Part shown: piece after piece, positions 1 to 13,200 of the stretch
How positions within the stretch are numbered: the first letter of the stretch is position 1
How the letters are laid out: the number at the start of each line of letters is the position of its first letter
Assembly: GCF_932526225.1 (NCBI RefSeq)
Contig: NC_064043.1
Location: 16,428,085-16,492,084, forward strand
Length of the DNA stretch: 64,000 nucleotides
Reading direction: 5' to 3'
Source of the DNA: Nematostella vectensis
Taxonomy: Eukaryota; Cnidaria; Anthozoa; Actiniaria; Edwardsiidae
Translations under genes and position numbers: made by a program
The notes under the pieces: generated by a model
Seen by the model: only the letters and a program-made list of their open reading frames with translations
Told to the model about the DNA's origin: nothing
Databases searched by the model: none

Positions 1-1
1 C

Positions 2-646
2 CACGAGATCGCGTTCTCGTGGATCCTCGCGTGTGCGTACTTTGCGCCGTATTTCTACGCGTTTCGCCTCGTGGAGGGCAAGTGTGTGATGGACTGGCGA
101 CCGGTATTTGACCACGCGAAGACGCGCGAGCATTACACGGGCGCACTTTGCGTGCTGTTCATCCTCGTGCCGTTTGCTCTGCTCTTCATCATGTACTCGT
201 GGATCACGTATAAGTTACGTCAATCCGCGAAATACAAGCATAACGCTGGGTGTGGTCGCCACGCGCGTCGCAGGAAATCCACTCGTCGCATCACCATCCT
301 TTCCTTCCTCATTGTCTTGTCCTTCGCCATGTGCTGGGGGGCGTACTTCGCACTTCTTGTCACGTTGAACTTCGCATGGCGCTGGGATGCGAGCCTGTTG
401 CCGTGCTACTGGGGGACTTTCGTGTTCGTCGCTCAGTTCTTAGCTTACTCTAACTCCGCAGTCAACCCCGCGATTTATTTCATGTTAATGAAGGATTTTA
501 GATCGTGTCTGAAGGCGCTTGGGTATCATCCTGTCAAACGAAAAGGTCCACTAGAAATGGAAAGGATTAGGGATCAAAATATCGTACTTCGTAATCATCA
601 GCGTCGTCATCCCGCCCTGAGTAGGGTGCAGACCACACGACTATAG
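2..646 (+). CDS. Rhodopsin-family (class A) G-protein-coupled receptor, 3' part only
   Basis: The reading frame is open from base 2 to the TAG ending at 646; the 5' part lies outside the window. The visible 214 residues run from transmembrane helix 4 (AFSWILACAYFAPYFYAF) through an extracellular loop with the conserved cysteine (GKCVMDW), helix 5 (ALCVLFILVPFALLFIMYSW), a basic third intracellular loop (RHARRRKSTRR), helix 6 with a CWG variant of CWxP, and helix 7 with NSAVNPAIYF, the NPxxY motif, then FRSCLKAL of helix 8. The cysteine there could be palmitoylated. This layout is typical of neuropeptide-type class A receptors (RFamide/galanin/somatostatin-like in general look); I cannot name the ligand. 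No intron interrupts this part. The family is certain, the subfamily is not. An AATAAA follows 39 bp after the stop. Confidence 0.88.
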   Translation, partial: HEIAFSWILACAYFAPYFYAFRLVEGKCVMDWRPVFDHAKTREHYTGALCVLFILVPFALLFIMYSWITYKLRQSAKYKHNAGCGRHARRRKSTRRITILSFLIVLSFAMCWGAYFALLVTLNFAWRWDASLLPCYWGTFVFVAQFLAYSNSAVNPAIYFMLMKDFRSCLKALGYHPVKRKGPLEMERIRDQNIVLRNHQRRHPALSRVQTTRL

Positions 647-684
647 CGGGCGGTTACCCTCTCCTTTAGTTACAAATATTGCAC

Positions 685-690
685 AATAAA
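685..690 (+). terminator. Polyadenylation signal of the GPCR gene
   Basis: A canonical AATAAA lies 39 bp after the GPCR stop codon on the same strand. It is the first such hexamer downstream and gives a very short 3' UTR. Confidence 0.55.
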
Positions 691-699
691 GCAAATTAA

Positions 700-1975
700 G
701 ACAACTTAATCATGACCAACAAGCGGATAAATCATGACCAACAAGTCGGATTAACACAGTTAAGAACGGAAATTATCAAGCGATCGGTCACTTTTGCAGG
801 TGCAAAGGCTGTACGCCCTATCGAACGAGGCCCGCACTATTGAGACACAAGGCTTTTTCAAAAGACAGAGAGAGTAAATGAGATGTCCTTAAGGCAGGAA
901 CTAGACTGCCAATCTGCTAGTTAGCAAGCTAATCTCAATTAAAAGTCAGTTTATTTTTGTTAGATAATTAACGTATTATAGATAGGTAATCCAATAGCTT
1001 TTCGTGAGATAGAAGTAAAGTTTATTGTGCAATTAATTTGAGGTAGAGAGTATTACACGACCACATAAGCTGTAATTTCTCTTGTGTTTAAAATGCATTT
1101 ATTTATTCATCATTTAGAAGGATCTGGTTTGCAATATATAATGGATCACTTCAGAAAAGTAAAGCGTTTTTTTTCTTTATGAAAGCTATTTATTTTCACC
1201 GGTAATTGCATGAATGTGCGCGCGCCGGTTAATGTCACAATGTGGTGGCGCCCCTTCCCATGACTGTTAACCACACGGGTGTGTTTGATTACGATTAGGA
1301 GATTGCAATACTGTTGTCAGGCCTTGTTAACCACACGGGTGTGTTTGATTACGATTAGATTGCAATACTGTTGTCAGGTCTAGCGAGACTAGCGAGAGGT
1401 TTGCGTCTTATCGTGTTCATTATCTTTGATGGAGATCTCTCAAAACTAATGTGCTGACATGTGAAACTAAATCCCGTGCCCAGAATTATTAGATATGAAT
1501 GAAAGTGTGCTTAAAAAGTTTCATTTTAAAGATGTCTTTTATTAGTTGAACTCTGGGAAATGCTCGTTTCTAGGCATGATAATGAAATTATAAGGAAGCA
1601 GAAATGATATGTTCTTTGTTTTCGTGGCTGAACTTATCGTTTTATTCGTCATTACTTCTGCCGTCATTATAAGACTTCACCTTCATTATAAGTCTTTACC
1701 GTCATTACCTCTGCCGTCATTATAAGTCTTAACCGTCATTACATCTACCGTCATTTTAAGTCTTAACCGTCATTACTTCTGCCGTCATTATAAGTCTTAA
1801 CCGTCATTACTTCTACCGTCATTTTAAGTCTTAACCGTCATTACTTCTACCGTCATTTTAAGTCTCTGGATTCAGTGTAGCTACACAATCACTACAGCAC
1901 CAGGCCCAACGCAGTGACGGTGACGTTGCTTAGCAAAGATTGGGAGGTGATTGTGCGCAGGTGATTGTGCCCCAT
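700..1975. other. Intergenic DNA between the GPCR and AMT genes, two minor repeats
   Basis: No coding exon is recognised here. Two small tandem structures stand out. At about 1264-1379 a 53-59 bp segment beginning GTTAACCACACGGGTGTG occurs twice, the copies differing by a few bases. At about 1647-1864 a 34-bp unit (CGTCATTACTTCTGCCGTCA then TTATAAGTCTTAAC) is repeated about six times with substitutions. Confidence 0.6.
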
Positions 1976-2690
1976 GGGACCGGTTTCACAAAGCCTGGAT
2001 CAGTCTTATCCACCGGTTAAATCTTTATCCAGCGGATAAAAGTTATCCGAGTGGCGTGACTCCGTTGCACAAAGCCCGAATAAAAGTTATCCAGCGGTTA
2101 AAGTTATCCGAATGATAAAGGTCGGATATAATCTTATCTACTGAATAAATGTGAAGAAAAAACAAAATGGCGTCTTGTTTTAAAATTTATTGCCAAAATT
2201 TAGATTCATTTTAGACACAGTGAAAGTAAAAACACAAGCAAGCGACTCTTTTACAGTTGATATATTCACAATGAACTACGAGAACTTACATGCAGCTCTG
2301 GTAGGACTGAAATCAAACTATATAGTCCGTTCTGTCGGGAAATGTGACTCCCGAAGACAGGAAGAAGCTAAACCCTATCCCCTTTGATCATTCCGTGATT
2401 TACATGCACTTTGCCTCGATAAACTATTTGTTATCTGGCACTTTTAATAGCTTTTTAAACGGTCGCCATTTTGTTTGAAGGAAAAACAACGCGCGCTTTG
2501 TATATTTACCATGGAAACGGGAAGCCATTTAGTGGTAATGATGGCTATTCATCGGATAGTTATCCAGCCTTCTATCCACGCTTTGTGCACCGCTATTTTA
2601 TCCGCCGAATAACTATCCGCTGGATAGGGATTTTATCCGGCGGTTAGCGCCTATCCGGCGGATAACTTATTCAGGCTTTGTGCCCCAAAT
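1976..2690. mobile_element. Degenerate non-autonomous DNA transposon (MITE-like) with modular inverted ends
   Basis: The left end contains CACAAAGCCTGGAT (about 1987) and, 75-80 bp inside, GCACAAAGCCCGAAT. The right end contains the same two modules inverted: CTTTGTGCAC near 2581 and TTCAGGCTTTGTGCC near 2671. Between the modules both ends are dense in TTATCC/GGATAA words in opposite orientation. This is the plan of a transposon with long subterminal repeats. A 65-codon open frame inside (2190-2387) matches nothing I know and no transposase is visible. The superfamily (PIF/Harbinger is one guess) and the target duplication could not be fixed, so both ends are approximate. Confidence 0.5.
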
Positions 2691-2703
2691 GTTTTTTGTG
2701 AAG

Positions 2704-2709
2704 TTTATT
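2704..2709 (-). terminator. Candidate polyadenylation signal for the AMT gene
   Basis: TTTATT on the + strand is AATAAA on the - strand. It sits just past the far end of the 21-bp array that begins right after the AMT stop. I found no AATAAA inside the array on that strand, so if this signal is used the whole array is 3' UTR. That is inference. Confidence 0.35.
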
Positions 2710-2713
2710 GTAA

Positions 2714-5700
2714 GGGAGTAGAGACTGATGATGAAGGAGTAGGGACTGATATTAAAGTAGTAGGGACTGATGATAAAGGAGTAGGGACTGATGTTAAAGT
2801 AGTAGGGACTGATGATGAAGGAGTAGGGACTGATTATGAAGGAGTAGGGACTGATGATGATAGAGTAGGGACTGATGATGAAGGAGTAGGGACTGATATT
2901 GAAGTAGAAGCATATGATAATGGTGTAGGGACTGATATTGGAGTAGTAGGGACTGATAATAAAGGAGTAGGGACTGTTATAGAAGTAGTATGGACTGATG
3001 ATGAAGGAGTAGGGACTGATTATGAAGGAGTAGGGACTGATGATGATAGAGTAGGGACTGATGATGAAGGAGTAGGGACTGATATTGAAGGAGTGGGAAC
3101 TGATTATGAAGGAGTAGGGACTGGTTTTAAAGGAGTAGGGACTGGTTTTAAAGGAGCAGGGACTGATGATGGAGTAGGTACTGATGATGAAGGAGTAGGG
3201 ACTGGTTTTAAAGGATTAGGGACTGATGATGAAGTAGTAGGGACTGATGATAGAGGAGTAGGGACTGGTTTTAAAGGAGTAGGGACTTATGACGGAGTAG
3301 GTACTGATGATGAAGGAGTAGGGACTGATTTCAAAGAAGTAGGGACTGGTTTTAAAGGAGCAAGGACTGATGATGGAGAACGTACTGATGATGAAGGAGT
3401 AGGGACTGGTTTTAAAGGATTAGGGACTGATGATGAAGTAGTAGGGACTGATGATAAAGGAGTAGGGACTGGTTTTAAAGGAGTAGGGACTGATGATGGA
3501 GTAGGTACTGATGATGAAGGAGTAGGGACTGGTTTTAAAGAAGTAGGGACTGGTTTTGAAGGATTAGGGATTGATGATGAAGTAGTAGCGACTGATTATA
3601 AAGTGATAGGACTGATAATGAAGTAGTAGGGACTGATGATGAAGAAGTAGGGACTGGTGATAAAGGAATAGGGACTGGTTTTGAAGGAGTAGGGACTGAT
3701 GATGGAGTAGGTACTGATAATAAAGGAGTAGGGACTGGTTTAAAAGGAGTAGGGACTGGTATTGAAGGAGTAGGGACTGATGATGAAGGAGTAGTTACTG
3801 ATGATGAAGGAGTAGGGACTGGTTTTAAAGGATTAGGTACGGGTTTTGACGGAGTAGGGACTGGTGATGAAGGAGTAGGTACTGAAGATGAAGGAGTACG
3901 GACTGGTTTTAAAGGAGTAGGGACTGGTTTTAAAGGAGCAAGGACTGATGATGGAGAACGTACTGATGATGAAGGAGTAGGGACTGGTTTTAAAGGATTA
4001 GGGACTGATGATGAAGTAGTAGGGACTGATGATAAAGGAGTAGGGACTGGTTTTAAAGGAGTAGGGACTGATGATGGAGTAGGTACTGATGATGAAGGAG
4101 TAGGGACTGGTTTTAAAGAAGTAGGGACTGGTTTTGAAGGATTAGGGATTGATGATGAAGTAGTAGCGACTGATTATAAAGTGATAGGACTGATAATGAA
4201 GTAGTAGGGACTGATGACGAAGAAGTAGGGACTGGTGATAAAGGAATAGGGACTGGTTTTGAAGGAGTAGGGACTGATGATGGAGTAGGTACTGATAGTA
4301 AAGGAGTAGGGACTGGTTTAAAAGGAGTAGGGACTGGTATTGAAGGAGTAGGGACTGATGATGAAGGAGTAGTTACTGATGATGAAGGAGTAGGGACTGG
4401 TTTTAAAGGATTAGGTACGGGTTTTGACGGAGTAGGGACTGGTGATGAAGGAGTAGGTACTGAAGATGAAGGAGTACGGACTGGTTTTAAAGGAGTAGGG
4501 ACTGGTTTTGAAGGAGTAGGGACTGATGTTAAAGGAGTAGGGAATGAAGATGAAGGATTAGGCACTGATGATGAAGGAGTAGGGACTGATGATAAAGAAT
4601 TAGGAACTGATAATGAAGAAGTAGGGACTGATGATGAAGGAGTAGGCACTGATGATGAAGGAGTAGGCACTGATGATGAAGGATTAGGGACTGATGATGA
4701 AGGGGTAGGGACTGATGATGAAGGAGTAGGGACTGATGATGAAGGAGTAGGGACTGATGATGAAGGATTAGGCACTGATGATGAAGGAGTAGGGACTGAT
4801 GATGAAGGGGTAGGAACTGATAATAAAGGAGTAGGGACTGATGATGAAGGAGTAGGCACTGATGATGAAGGATTAGGGACTGATGATGAAGGAGTAGGGA
4901 CTGATGATGAAGGAGTAGGGACTGAGGATGAAGGAGTAGTCACTGAAGATGAAGGATTAGGGACTGATGATGAAGGAGTAGGGACTGATGATGAAGGAGT
5001 AGGGACTGATGATGAAGGAGTACGGACTGATGATGAAGGAGTACGGACTGATGATGAAGGAGTAGGGACTGATGATGAAGGAGTACGGACTGATGATGAA
5101 GGGATTAGGGACTGATGATGAAGGAGTAGGGACTGATGATGAAGGAGTGCGGACTGATAATGAAGGGATTAGGGACTGATGATGAAGGGGTAGGGACTGA
5201 TGATGAAGGAGTAGGGACTGATGATGAAGGAGTAGGGACTGATGATGAAGGAGTAGGGACTGATGATGAAGCGATTAGGGACTGATGATGAAGGGGTAGG
5301 GACTGATGATGAAGGAGTACGGACTGATGATGAAGGAGTAGGGCCTGATGATGAAGGATTAGGGACTGATGATGAAGGAGTACGGACTGATGATGAAGGG
5401 ATTAGGGACTGATGATGAAGGGGTAGGGAATGATGATGAAGGATTAGGGACTGGTGATGAAGGAGTAGGGACTGATGATGAAGGAGTACGGACTGATGAT
5501 GAAGGATAAGGGACTGATGATGAAGCAGTAGGGACTGATGATGAAGGAGTACGGACTGATGATGAAGGGATTAGGGACTGATGATGAAGGAGTAGGGACT
5601 GATGATGAAGGAGTACGGACTGATAATGAAGGATTAGGGACTGATGATGAAGGGGTAGGGACTGATGATGAAGGATTAGAGACTGATGATGAAGGATTAG

Positions 5701-7230
5701 GGACTGATGATGAAGGAGTAGGGACTGATGATGAAGCGATTAGGGACTGATGATGAAGGATTAGGGACTGATGATGAAGGGGTAGGGACTGATGATGAAG
5801 GAGTAGGGACTGATGATGAAGGAGTAGGGACTGATGATGAAGGAGTACGGACTGATGATGAAGGAGTACGGACTGATGATGAAGGGATTAGGGACTGATG
5901 ATGAAGGAGTACGGACTGATGATGAAGGAGTACGGACTAATGATGAAGGAGTACGGACTAATGATGAAGGATTAGGGACTGATGATGAAGGAGTACGGAC
6001 TGATGATGAAGGAGTACGGACTGATGATGAAGGAGTACGGACTGATGATGAAGGAGTACGGACTGATGATGAAGAGTACGGACTGATGATGAAGGAGTAG
6101 GGACTGATGATGAAGGAGTACGGACTGATGATGAAGGGATTAGGGACTGATGATGAAGGGATTAGGGACTGATGATGAAGGGATTAGGGACTGATGATGA
6201 AGGGGTAGGGACTGATGATGAAGGATTAGGGACTGATGATGAAGGAGTAGGGACTGATGATGAAGGATTAGGGACTGATGATGGAGGAGTACGGACTGAT
6301 GATGAAGGAGTAGGGACTGATGATGAAGGAGTAGGGACTGATGATGAAGGAGTACGGACTGATGATGAAGGAGTACGGACTGATGATGAAGGAGTACGGA
6401 CTGATGATGAAGGAGTACGGACTGATGATGAAGGAGTACGGACTGATGATGAAGGAGTATGGACTGATGATGAAGGGGTAGGGACTGATGATTAAGGGGT
6501 ACGGACTGATGATGAAGAAGTACGGACTGATGATGAAGGAGTACGGACTGATGATGAAGGAGTACGGACTGATGATGAAGGAGAACGGACTGATGATGGA
6601 GTAGGGACTGATGATGAAGGAGTACGGACTGATGATGAAGGGATTAGGGACTGATGATGAAGGGATTAGGGACTGATGATGAAGGGATTAGGGGCTGATA
6701 ATGAAGGGTTAGGGACTGATGATGAAGGAGTACGGACTGATGATGAAGGGATTAGGGACTGATGATGAAGGGATTAGGGACTGATGATGAAGGGATTAGG
6801 GACTGATGATGAAGGGGTAGGGACTGATGATGAAGGATTAGGGACTGATGATGAAAGAGTACGGGCTGATGATGAAGGAGTACGGACTGATGATGAAGGA
6901 GTACGGACTGATGATGAAGGAGTACGGACTGATGATGAAGGAGTACGGACTGATGATGAAGGAGTACGGACTGATGATGAAGGAGTGGGGACTGAGGATG
7001 AAGGAGTACGGACTGATGATGAAGGATTAGGGACTGATGATAAGGGAGTACGGACTGATGATGAAGGAGTACGGACTGATGATGAAGGAGTACGGACTGA
7101 TGATGAAGGAGTACGGACTGATGATGAAGGAGTACGGACTGATGATGAAGGATTAGGGACTGATGATAAGGGAGTACGGACTGATGATGAAGGAGTACGG
7201 ACTGATGATGAAGGAGTACGGACTGATGTT
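2714..7230. repeat. 21-bp minisatellite, about 215 units, 3' of AMT
   Basis: The unit is GATGATGAAGGAGTAGGGAC plus T, with common variants GGTTTTAAAGG, GGATTAGGG and GAGTACGG. Because 21 is a multiple of three and many units lack stops, several spurious open frames arise (for example repeats of GTDDEGV on + and VPTPSSS on -). The first 1.8 kb is more diverged and contains a 578-bp higher-order duplication (about 3350-3928 repeated at about 3928-4506). The last 2.5 kb is more homogeneous. The array ends 30 bp from the AMT stop codon. Confidence 0.95.
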
Positions 7231-7259
7231 GTAGCGACTAGTGGTGTGCTGGTAGTGCT

Positions 7260-10200
7260 TCACTGCCCAAATGAGAGGGACTGGCATCCAGGCTCTTCAC
7301 TAATGGATGCTGCTCGCCTCGTCCCTCTCGTCTCTAGAGCTCGTCCCGCATGCACACCGCCTATCCCTTTCTTGACTTGACCTGACTCTCCCTCGCAACT
7401 AACGTCTATCATGTTGTCTGCGGTACTAGTGTCCATGTTAGCGGTGTGATAACCCCCCGCTGGTACCCCTTCGTCTTGAGTCAAGGCGTGGTTGTCAACG
7501 CCTTTCTTGGTCGCCGCTTCCTCTGTCGCCTTCTGCTTGACTAGCTCTTGATCTATATACTGTTCCTCCTCGCTTCGAATCCCATGCTCCCATTTATCCG
7601 CCCCCTCGAGCTCCATGATCAGCGGCATCCTTAACTTGACCACGCGGTCCACCCCGCAGAGCATCACAAAGGTCATGACCGCTGACCACACACTGATGCA
7701 GACAATAGCCAGGAGCTGTGCCCCTAAGAGACGCCAGCTGCCTCCCTTGAGCACGCCGTACTCCTTGGACAAGTCCATGAGAGAGTCTTTCTCCACGAGG
7801 AGTCCGACTACTATTAGCCCCCAGACCGAGGCGAAGAAGTGAGTGGGAACGCACCCAACAGGGTCATCAATACGAAGTCTGTTCAGCAGAGAGCAGCCAC
7901 CACAAGCGATGGCGCCACCGATAGCACCAATCAGAATGGCCTCCCATGGGCGAACAATAGCGCAGATAGCTGGGGAGAATAAGTGAGTCTCGGTTGTATT
8001 AGCAGGAGCGGATTGGAATTAAAGCCGATGGGGATTTGAGTACGAGGGGATTAAAGGGAAGAAGGGGGGAGGGAGATTCAAGTGGTGGGGTTGGTGGAGG
8101 GGCTTCCTGGTTGTGGTCAAGACAGGCTTTACGAAGGGAGGAGAGGGTGGGGATGATAGTTGGGAGGGTGGCTATAGGAATTACCTGTAATGCTGACTAA
8201 ACCGCCCAGGATTCCTGTGGCAAATGTGTCAATCAGCAGCTTGTTCTTATGGAAGAGGTAGCTACAAGAAACAAGAATAAATTCGAAAAAAAATACTACT
8301 GATGACACATGACTGTCTCCTTAAACTACACGATGGGTTTCTTTGTTTGGTTGTCTGACGATGATTCTCGTTGAGTATAGAGTAAAATTCAAGGTATTAT
8401 TACTATTGACGTACAAAGCTTTTCACGGACTTGCATCAGGATATTTAAACGAACTTGCTAAAATAGTAGTGGAGCTATTCAAGCTCCAACTACCTAGAAT
8501 AAAGTCCTTTGTTACTCCTTGGTGGCCACTCGTTTAAACTAGCCGCGCCAAGGCTATGGAATAAGTAACAGTACAAATACGTCAGATTTTCAACTTAATT
8601 CAACTTAAAACTTTCCAATTCAAGGAGGCTTTTAACTTTTAAGTACTTTTATCGTTATCATCTTCTGTAGTTATCTTTAATATTGTTACGAGAATGAGTC
8701 CTTGCAATTAAGCGGAATTAGTAGCATTGGTTCGAGTCTAATAGGAATACCTAATTGAACTATCAGTCAGTCAGTCAGTCAGTCAGTCAGTCAGTCAGTC
8801 AGTCAGTCAGTCAGTCAGTCAGTCAGTCAGTCAGTCAGTCAGTCAGTCAGTCAGTCAGTCAGTCAGTCAGTCAGTCAGTCAGTCAGTCAGTCAGTCAGTC
8901 AGTCAGTCAGTCAGTCAGTCAGTCAGTCAGTCAGTCAGTCAGTCAGTCAGTCAGTCAGTCAGTCAGTCAGTCAGTCAGTCAGTCAGTCAGTCAGTCAGTC
9001 AGTCAGTCAGTCAGTCAGTCAGTCAGTCAGTCAGTCAGTCAGTCAGTCAGTCAGTCAGTCATTGATGTAAGTCAGTCAGTCTATCAGTCAGTCAGTCAGT
9101 CAGTCAGTCAGTCAGTCAGTCATTGATGTCAGTCAGTCAGTCAGTCAGTCAGTCAGCCAGTCATTGATGTCAGTCAGTCAGTCATTGATGTCAGTCACAT
9201 CAGTCAGGTTTCACGCGGTACATATGCAACCGACAACAAATTTGATGAACAGATTAAAATCCCGTGCATAAAATGTTATCCACAACGTTCTTGCGCTTAA
9301 GAATTTGACACTGACCTATATACCATCCCGCTTATACCACCTCCTATAGAACCATTCAGAGTAACCACTGCAGACCTGGGGGAAATAATACGCATCAGAT
9401 CACGGCAAAAACATATAACAAGAAGTGTGTATGTCTTTATCTTAGTTAGGAGTAGAGTTTAAATGTTGCGAAGAAGGTAGTAGTGATTCTTGATGGTGAC
9501 TTAAAATGATTCCTTTGTAGACAATATGTGGCTACCATAGCATTTAGATCTTTACCTATGTGAGATATGTTAAGGATATGTTTGACCCTTGCTATCACAC
9601 TCATTAGAACCTTAGCCATGGTAATACCATGATCCCCTCATCAGAACCATGGTAATACCATGATCACCTCATCAGAACCATGGTAATACCATGATCCCCT
9701 CATCAGAACCATGGTAATACCATGATCCCCTCATCAGAACCATGGTAATAATATGATCACCTCATCTGAACCATGGTAATACCATGATCACCTCATCAGA
9801 ACCATGGTGATACCATGATCACCTCATCAGAACCATGGTAATACCATGATCACCTCATCTGAACCATGGTAATACCGTGATCACCTCATCAGAACCATGG
9901 CAATACCATGATCACCTTGGATTCTTTTGTTCTCTGAGGGACGATCACCTCTACGGTTTTAAATTGCCCTCATGCATAAATGATGACGAAGGTTTAGTTT
10001 CTAAATTACCCTCATCCATTAATGATGAAGGAAATTTAGTTTCGCCAGTGGCGTTGGGACTTCAGCTAATCATCCCTTGGTTGCGGGGACACTTAATCAC
10101 TAAATTTCCCTTGTGCTACCCAATTACTTTTTATAATCACCCCCTATCCCCTAGTCATGGTAATCAGCCCCTATCCCCTTGTCATGGTAATCAGCCCCTG

Positions 10201-13200
10201 CCCCCTAGTCATGGTAATCAGCCCCTACCCCCTAGTCATGGTAATCACCCCCTACCCCCTAGTCATGGTAATCACCCCCTACCCCGTAGTCATGGTAATC
10301 ACCCCTACCCCCTTGTCATGGTAATCACCCCCTATCCCCTAGTCATGGTAATCACCCCCTATCCCCTAGTCATGGTAATCACCCCCTACCCCGTAGTCAT
10401 GGTAATCACCCCTACCCCCTCGTCATGGTAATCACCCCCTATCCCCTAGTCATGGTAATCACCCCCTATCCCCTAGTCAAGGTAATCAGCCCCTACCCCC
10501 TAGTCATGGTAATCACCCCCTACCCCCTAGTCATGGTAATCACCCCCTACCCCGTAGTCATGGTAATCACCCCTACCCCCTTGTCATGGTAATCACCCCT
10601 ATCCCCTAGTCAAGGTAATCAGCCCCTACCCCCTAGTCAAGGTAATCAGCCCCTACCCCCTAGTCAAGGTAATCAGCCCCTATCCCCTAGTCATGGTAAT
10701 CACCCCCTACCCCCTAGTCATGGTAATCACCCCCTACCCCGTAGTCATGGTAATCACCCCTACCCCCTTGTCATGGTAATCAGCCCCTACCCCCTAGTCA
10801 AGGTAATCACCCCCTATCCCCTAGTCATGGTAATCAGCCCCTATCCCCTAGTCATGGTAATCACCCCCTACCCCCTAGTCATGGTAATCACCCCCTACCC
10901 CGTAGTCATGGTAATCACCCCTACCCCCTTGTCATGGTAATCAGCCCCTACCCCCTAGTCAAGGTAATCACCCCCTATCCCCTAGTCATGGTAATCAGCC
11001 CCTATCCCCTTGTCATGGTAATCAGCCCCTGCCCCCTAGTCATGGTAATCAGCCCCTATCCCCTAGTCAAGGTAATCACCCCCTACCCCCTAGTCATGGT
11101 AATCACCCCCTACCCCCTAGTCATGGTAATCACCCCCTACCCCGTAGTCATGGTAATCACCCCTACCCCCTTGTCATGGTAATCAGCCCCTATCCCCTTG
11201 TCATGGTAATCAGCCCCTGCCCCCTAGTCATGGTAATCAGCCCCTACCCCCTAGTCAAGGTAATCAGCCCCTACCCCCTAGTCATGGTAATCACCCCCTA
11301 CCCCCTAGTCATGGTAATCACCCCCTACCCCGTAGTCATGGTAATCACCCCTACCCCCTTGTCATGGTAATCAGCCCCTACCCCCTAGTCAAGGTAATCA
11401 CCCCCTATCCCCTAGTCATGGTAATCAGCCCCTATCCCCTTGTCATGGTAATCAGCCCCTGCCCCCTAGTCATGGTAATCAGCCCCTATCCCCTAGTCAA
11501 GGTAATCAGCCCCTACCCCCTAGTCATGGTAATCAGCCCCTACCCCCTAGTCATGGTAATCAGCCCCTATCCCCTAGTCATGGTAATCACCCACTACCCC
11601 CTAATCATGGTAATCACCCCCTACCCCCTAGTCATGGTAATCAGCCCCTACCCCCTTGTCATGGTAATCACCCCCTACCCCCTAGTCAAGGTAATCAGCC
11701 CCTACCCCCTTGTCATGGTAATCACCCCCTACCCCCTAGTCATGGTAATCAGCCCCTATCCCCTAGTCAAGGTAATCAGCCCCTATCCCCTAGTCATGGT
11801 AATCAGCCCCTATCCCCTAGTCATGGTAATCACCCCCTACCCCCAAGTCATGGTAATCACCCCCTCTCCCCTAGTCATGGTAATCACCCCCTACCCCCTA
11901 GTCATGGTAATCAGCCCCTACCCCCTAGTCATGGTAATCAGCCCCTACCCCCTAGTCATGGTAATCAGCCCCTATCCCCTAGTCATGGTAATCACCCACT
12001 ACCCCCTAATCATGGTAATCACCCCCTATCCCCTAGTCATGGTAATCACCCCCTACCCCCTTGTCATGGTAATCACCCCCTACCCCCTAGTCATGGTAAT
12101 CAGCCCCTAACCCCTAGTCATGGTAATCAGCCCCTATCCCCTAGTCATGGTAATCAGCCCCTATCCCCTAGTAATGGTTATCACCCCCTACCCCCTAGTC
12201 ATGGTAATCACCCCCTATCCCCTAGTCATGGTAATCACCCCCTATCCCCTTGTCATGGTAATCAACCCCTATCCCCTAGTCATGGTAATCACCCCCTATC
12301 CCCTAGTCATGGTAATCACCCCCTATCCCCTTGTCAAGGTAATCAGCCCCTACCCCCTAGTCAAGGTAATCAGCCCCTACCCCCTAGTCAAGGTAATCAG
12401 CCCCTATCCCCTAGTCATGGTAATCACCCCCTACCCCCTAGTCATGGTAATCACCCCCTACCCCGTAGTCATGGTAATCACCCCTACCCCCTTGTCATGG
12501 TAATCAGCCCCTACCCCCTAGTCAAGGTAATCACCCCCTATCCCCTAGTCATGGTAATCAGCCCCTATCCCCTAGTCATGGTAATCACCCCCTACCCCCT
12601 AGTCATGGTAATCACCCCCTACCCCGTAGTCATGGTAATCACCCCTACCCCCTTGTCATGGTAATCAGCCCCTACCCCCTAGTCAAGGTAATCACCCCCT
12701 ATCCCCTAGTCATGGTAATCAGCCCCTATCCCCTTGTCATGGTAATCAGCCCCTGCCCCCTAGTCATGGTAATCAGCCCCTATCCCCTAGTCAAGGTAAT
12801 CACCCCCTACCCCCTAGTCATGGTAATCACCCCCTACCCCCTAGTCATGGTAATCACCCCCTACCCCGTAGTCATGGTAATCACCCCTACCCCCTTGTCA
12901 TGGTAATCAGCCCCTATCCCCTTGTCATGGTAATCAGCCCCTGCCCCCTAGTCATGGTAATCAGCCCCTACCCCCTAGTCAAGGTAATCAGCCCCTACCC
13001 CCTAGTCATGGTAATCACCCCCTACCCCCTAGTCATGGTAATCACCCCCTACCCCGTAGTCATGGTAATCACCCCTACCCCCTTGTCATGGTAATCAGCC
13101 CCTACCCCCTAGTCAAGGTAATCACCCCCTATCCCCTAGTCATGGTAATCAGCCCCTATCCCCTTGTCATGGTAATCAGCCCCTGCCCCCTAGTCATGGT

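Noticed and set aside
2714..7230. Long open frames such as GTDDEGV repeats (+) and a 276-codon SVPTPSSS frame (-)
   Set aside because: They are translations of a 21-bp minisatellite whose length is a multiple of three; frames break at random unit variants and no codon-level constraint is visible.
8725..8745. tRNA-like T-loop word (GGTTCGAGTC)
   Set aside because: No acceptor or anticodon arm can be formed around it.
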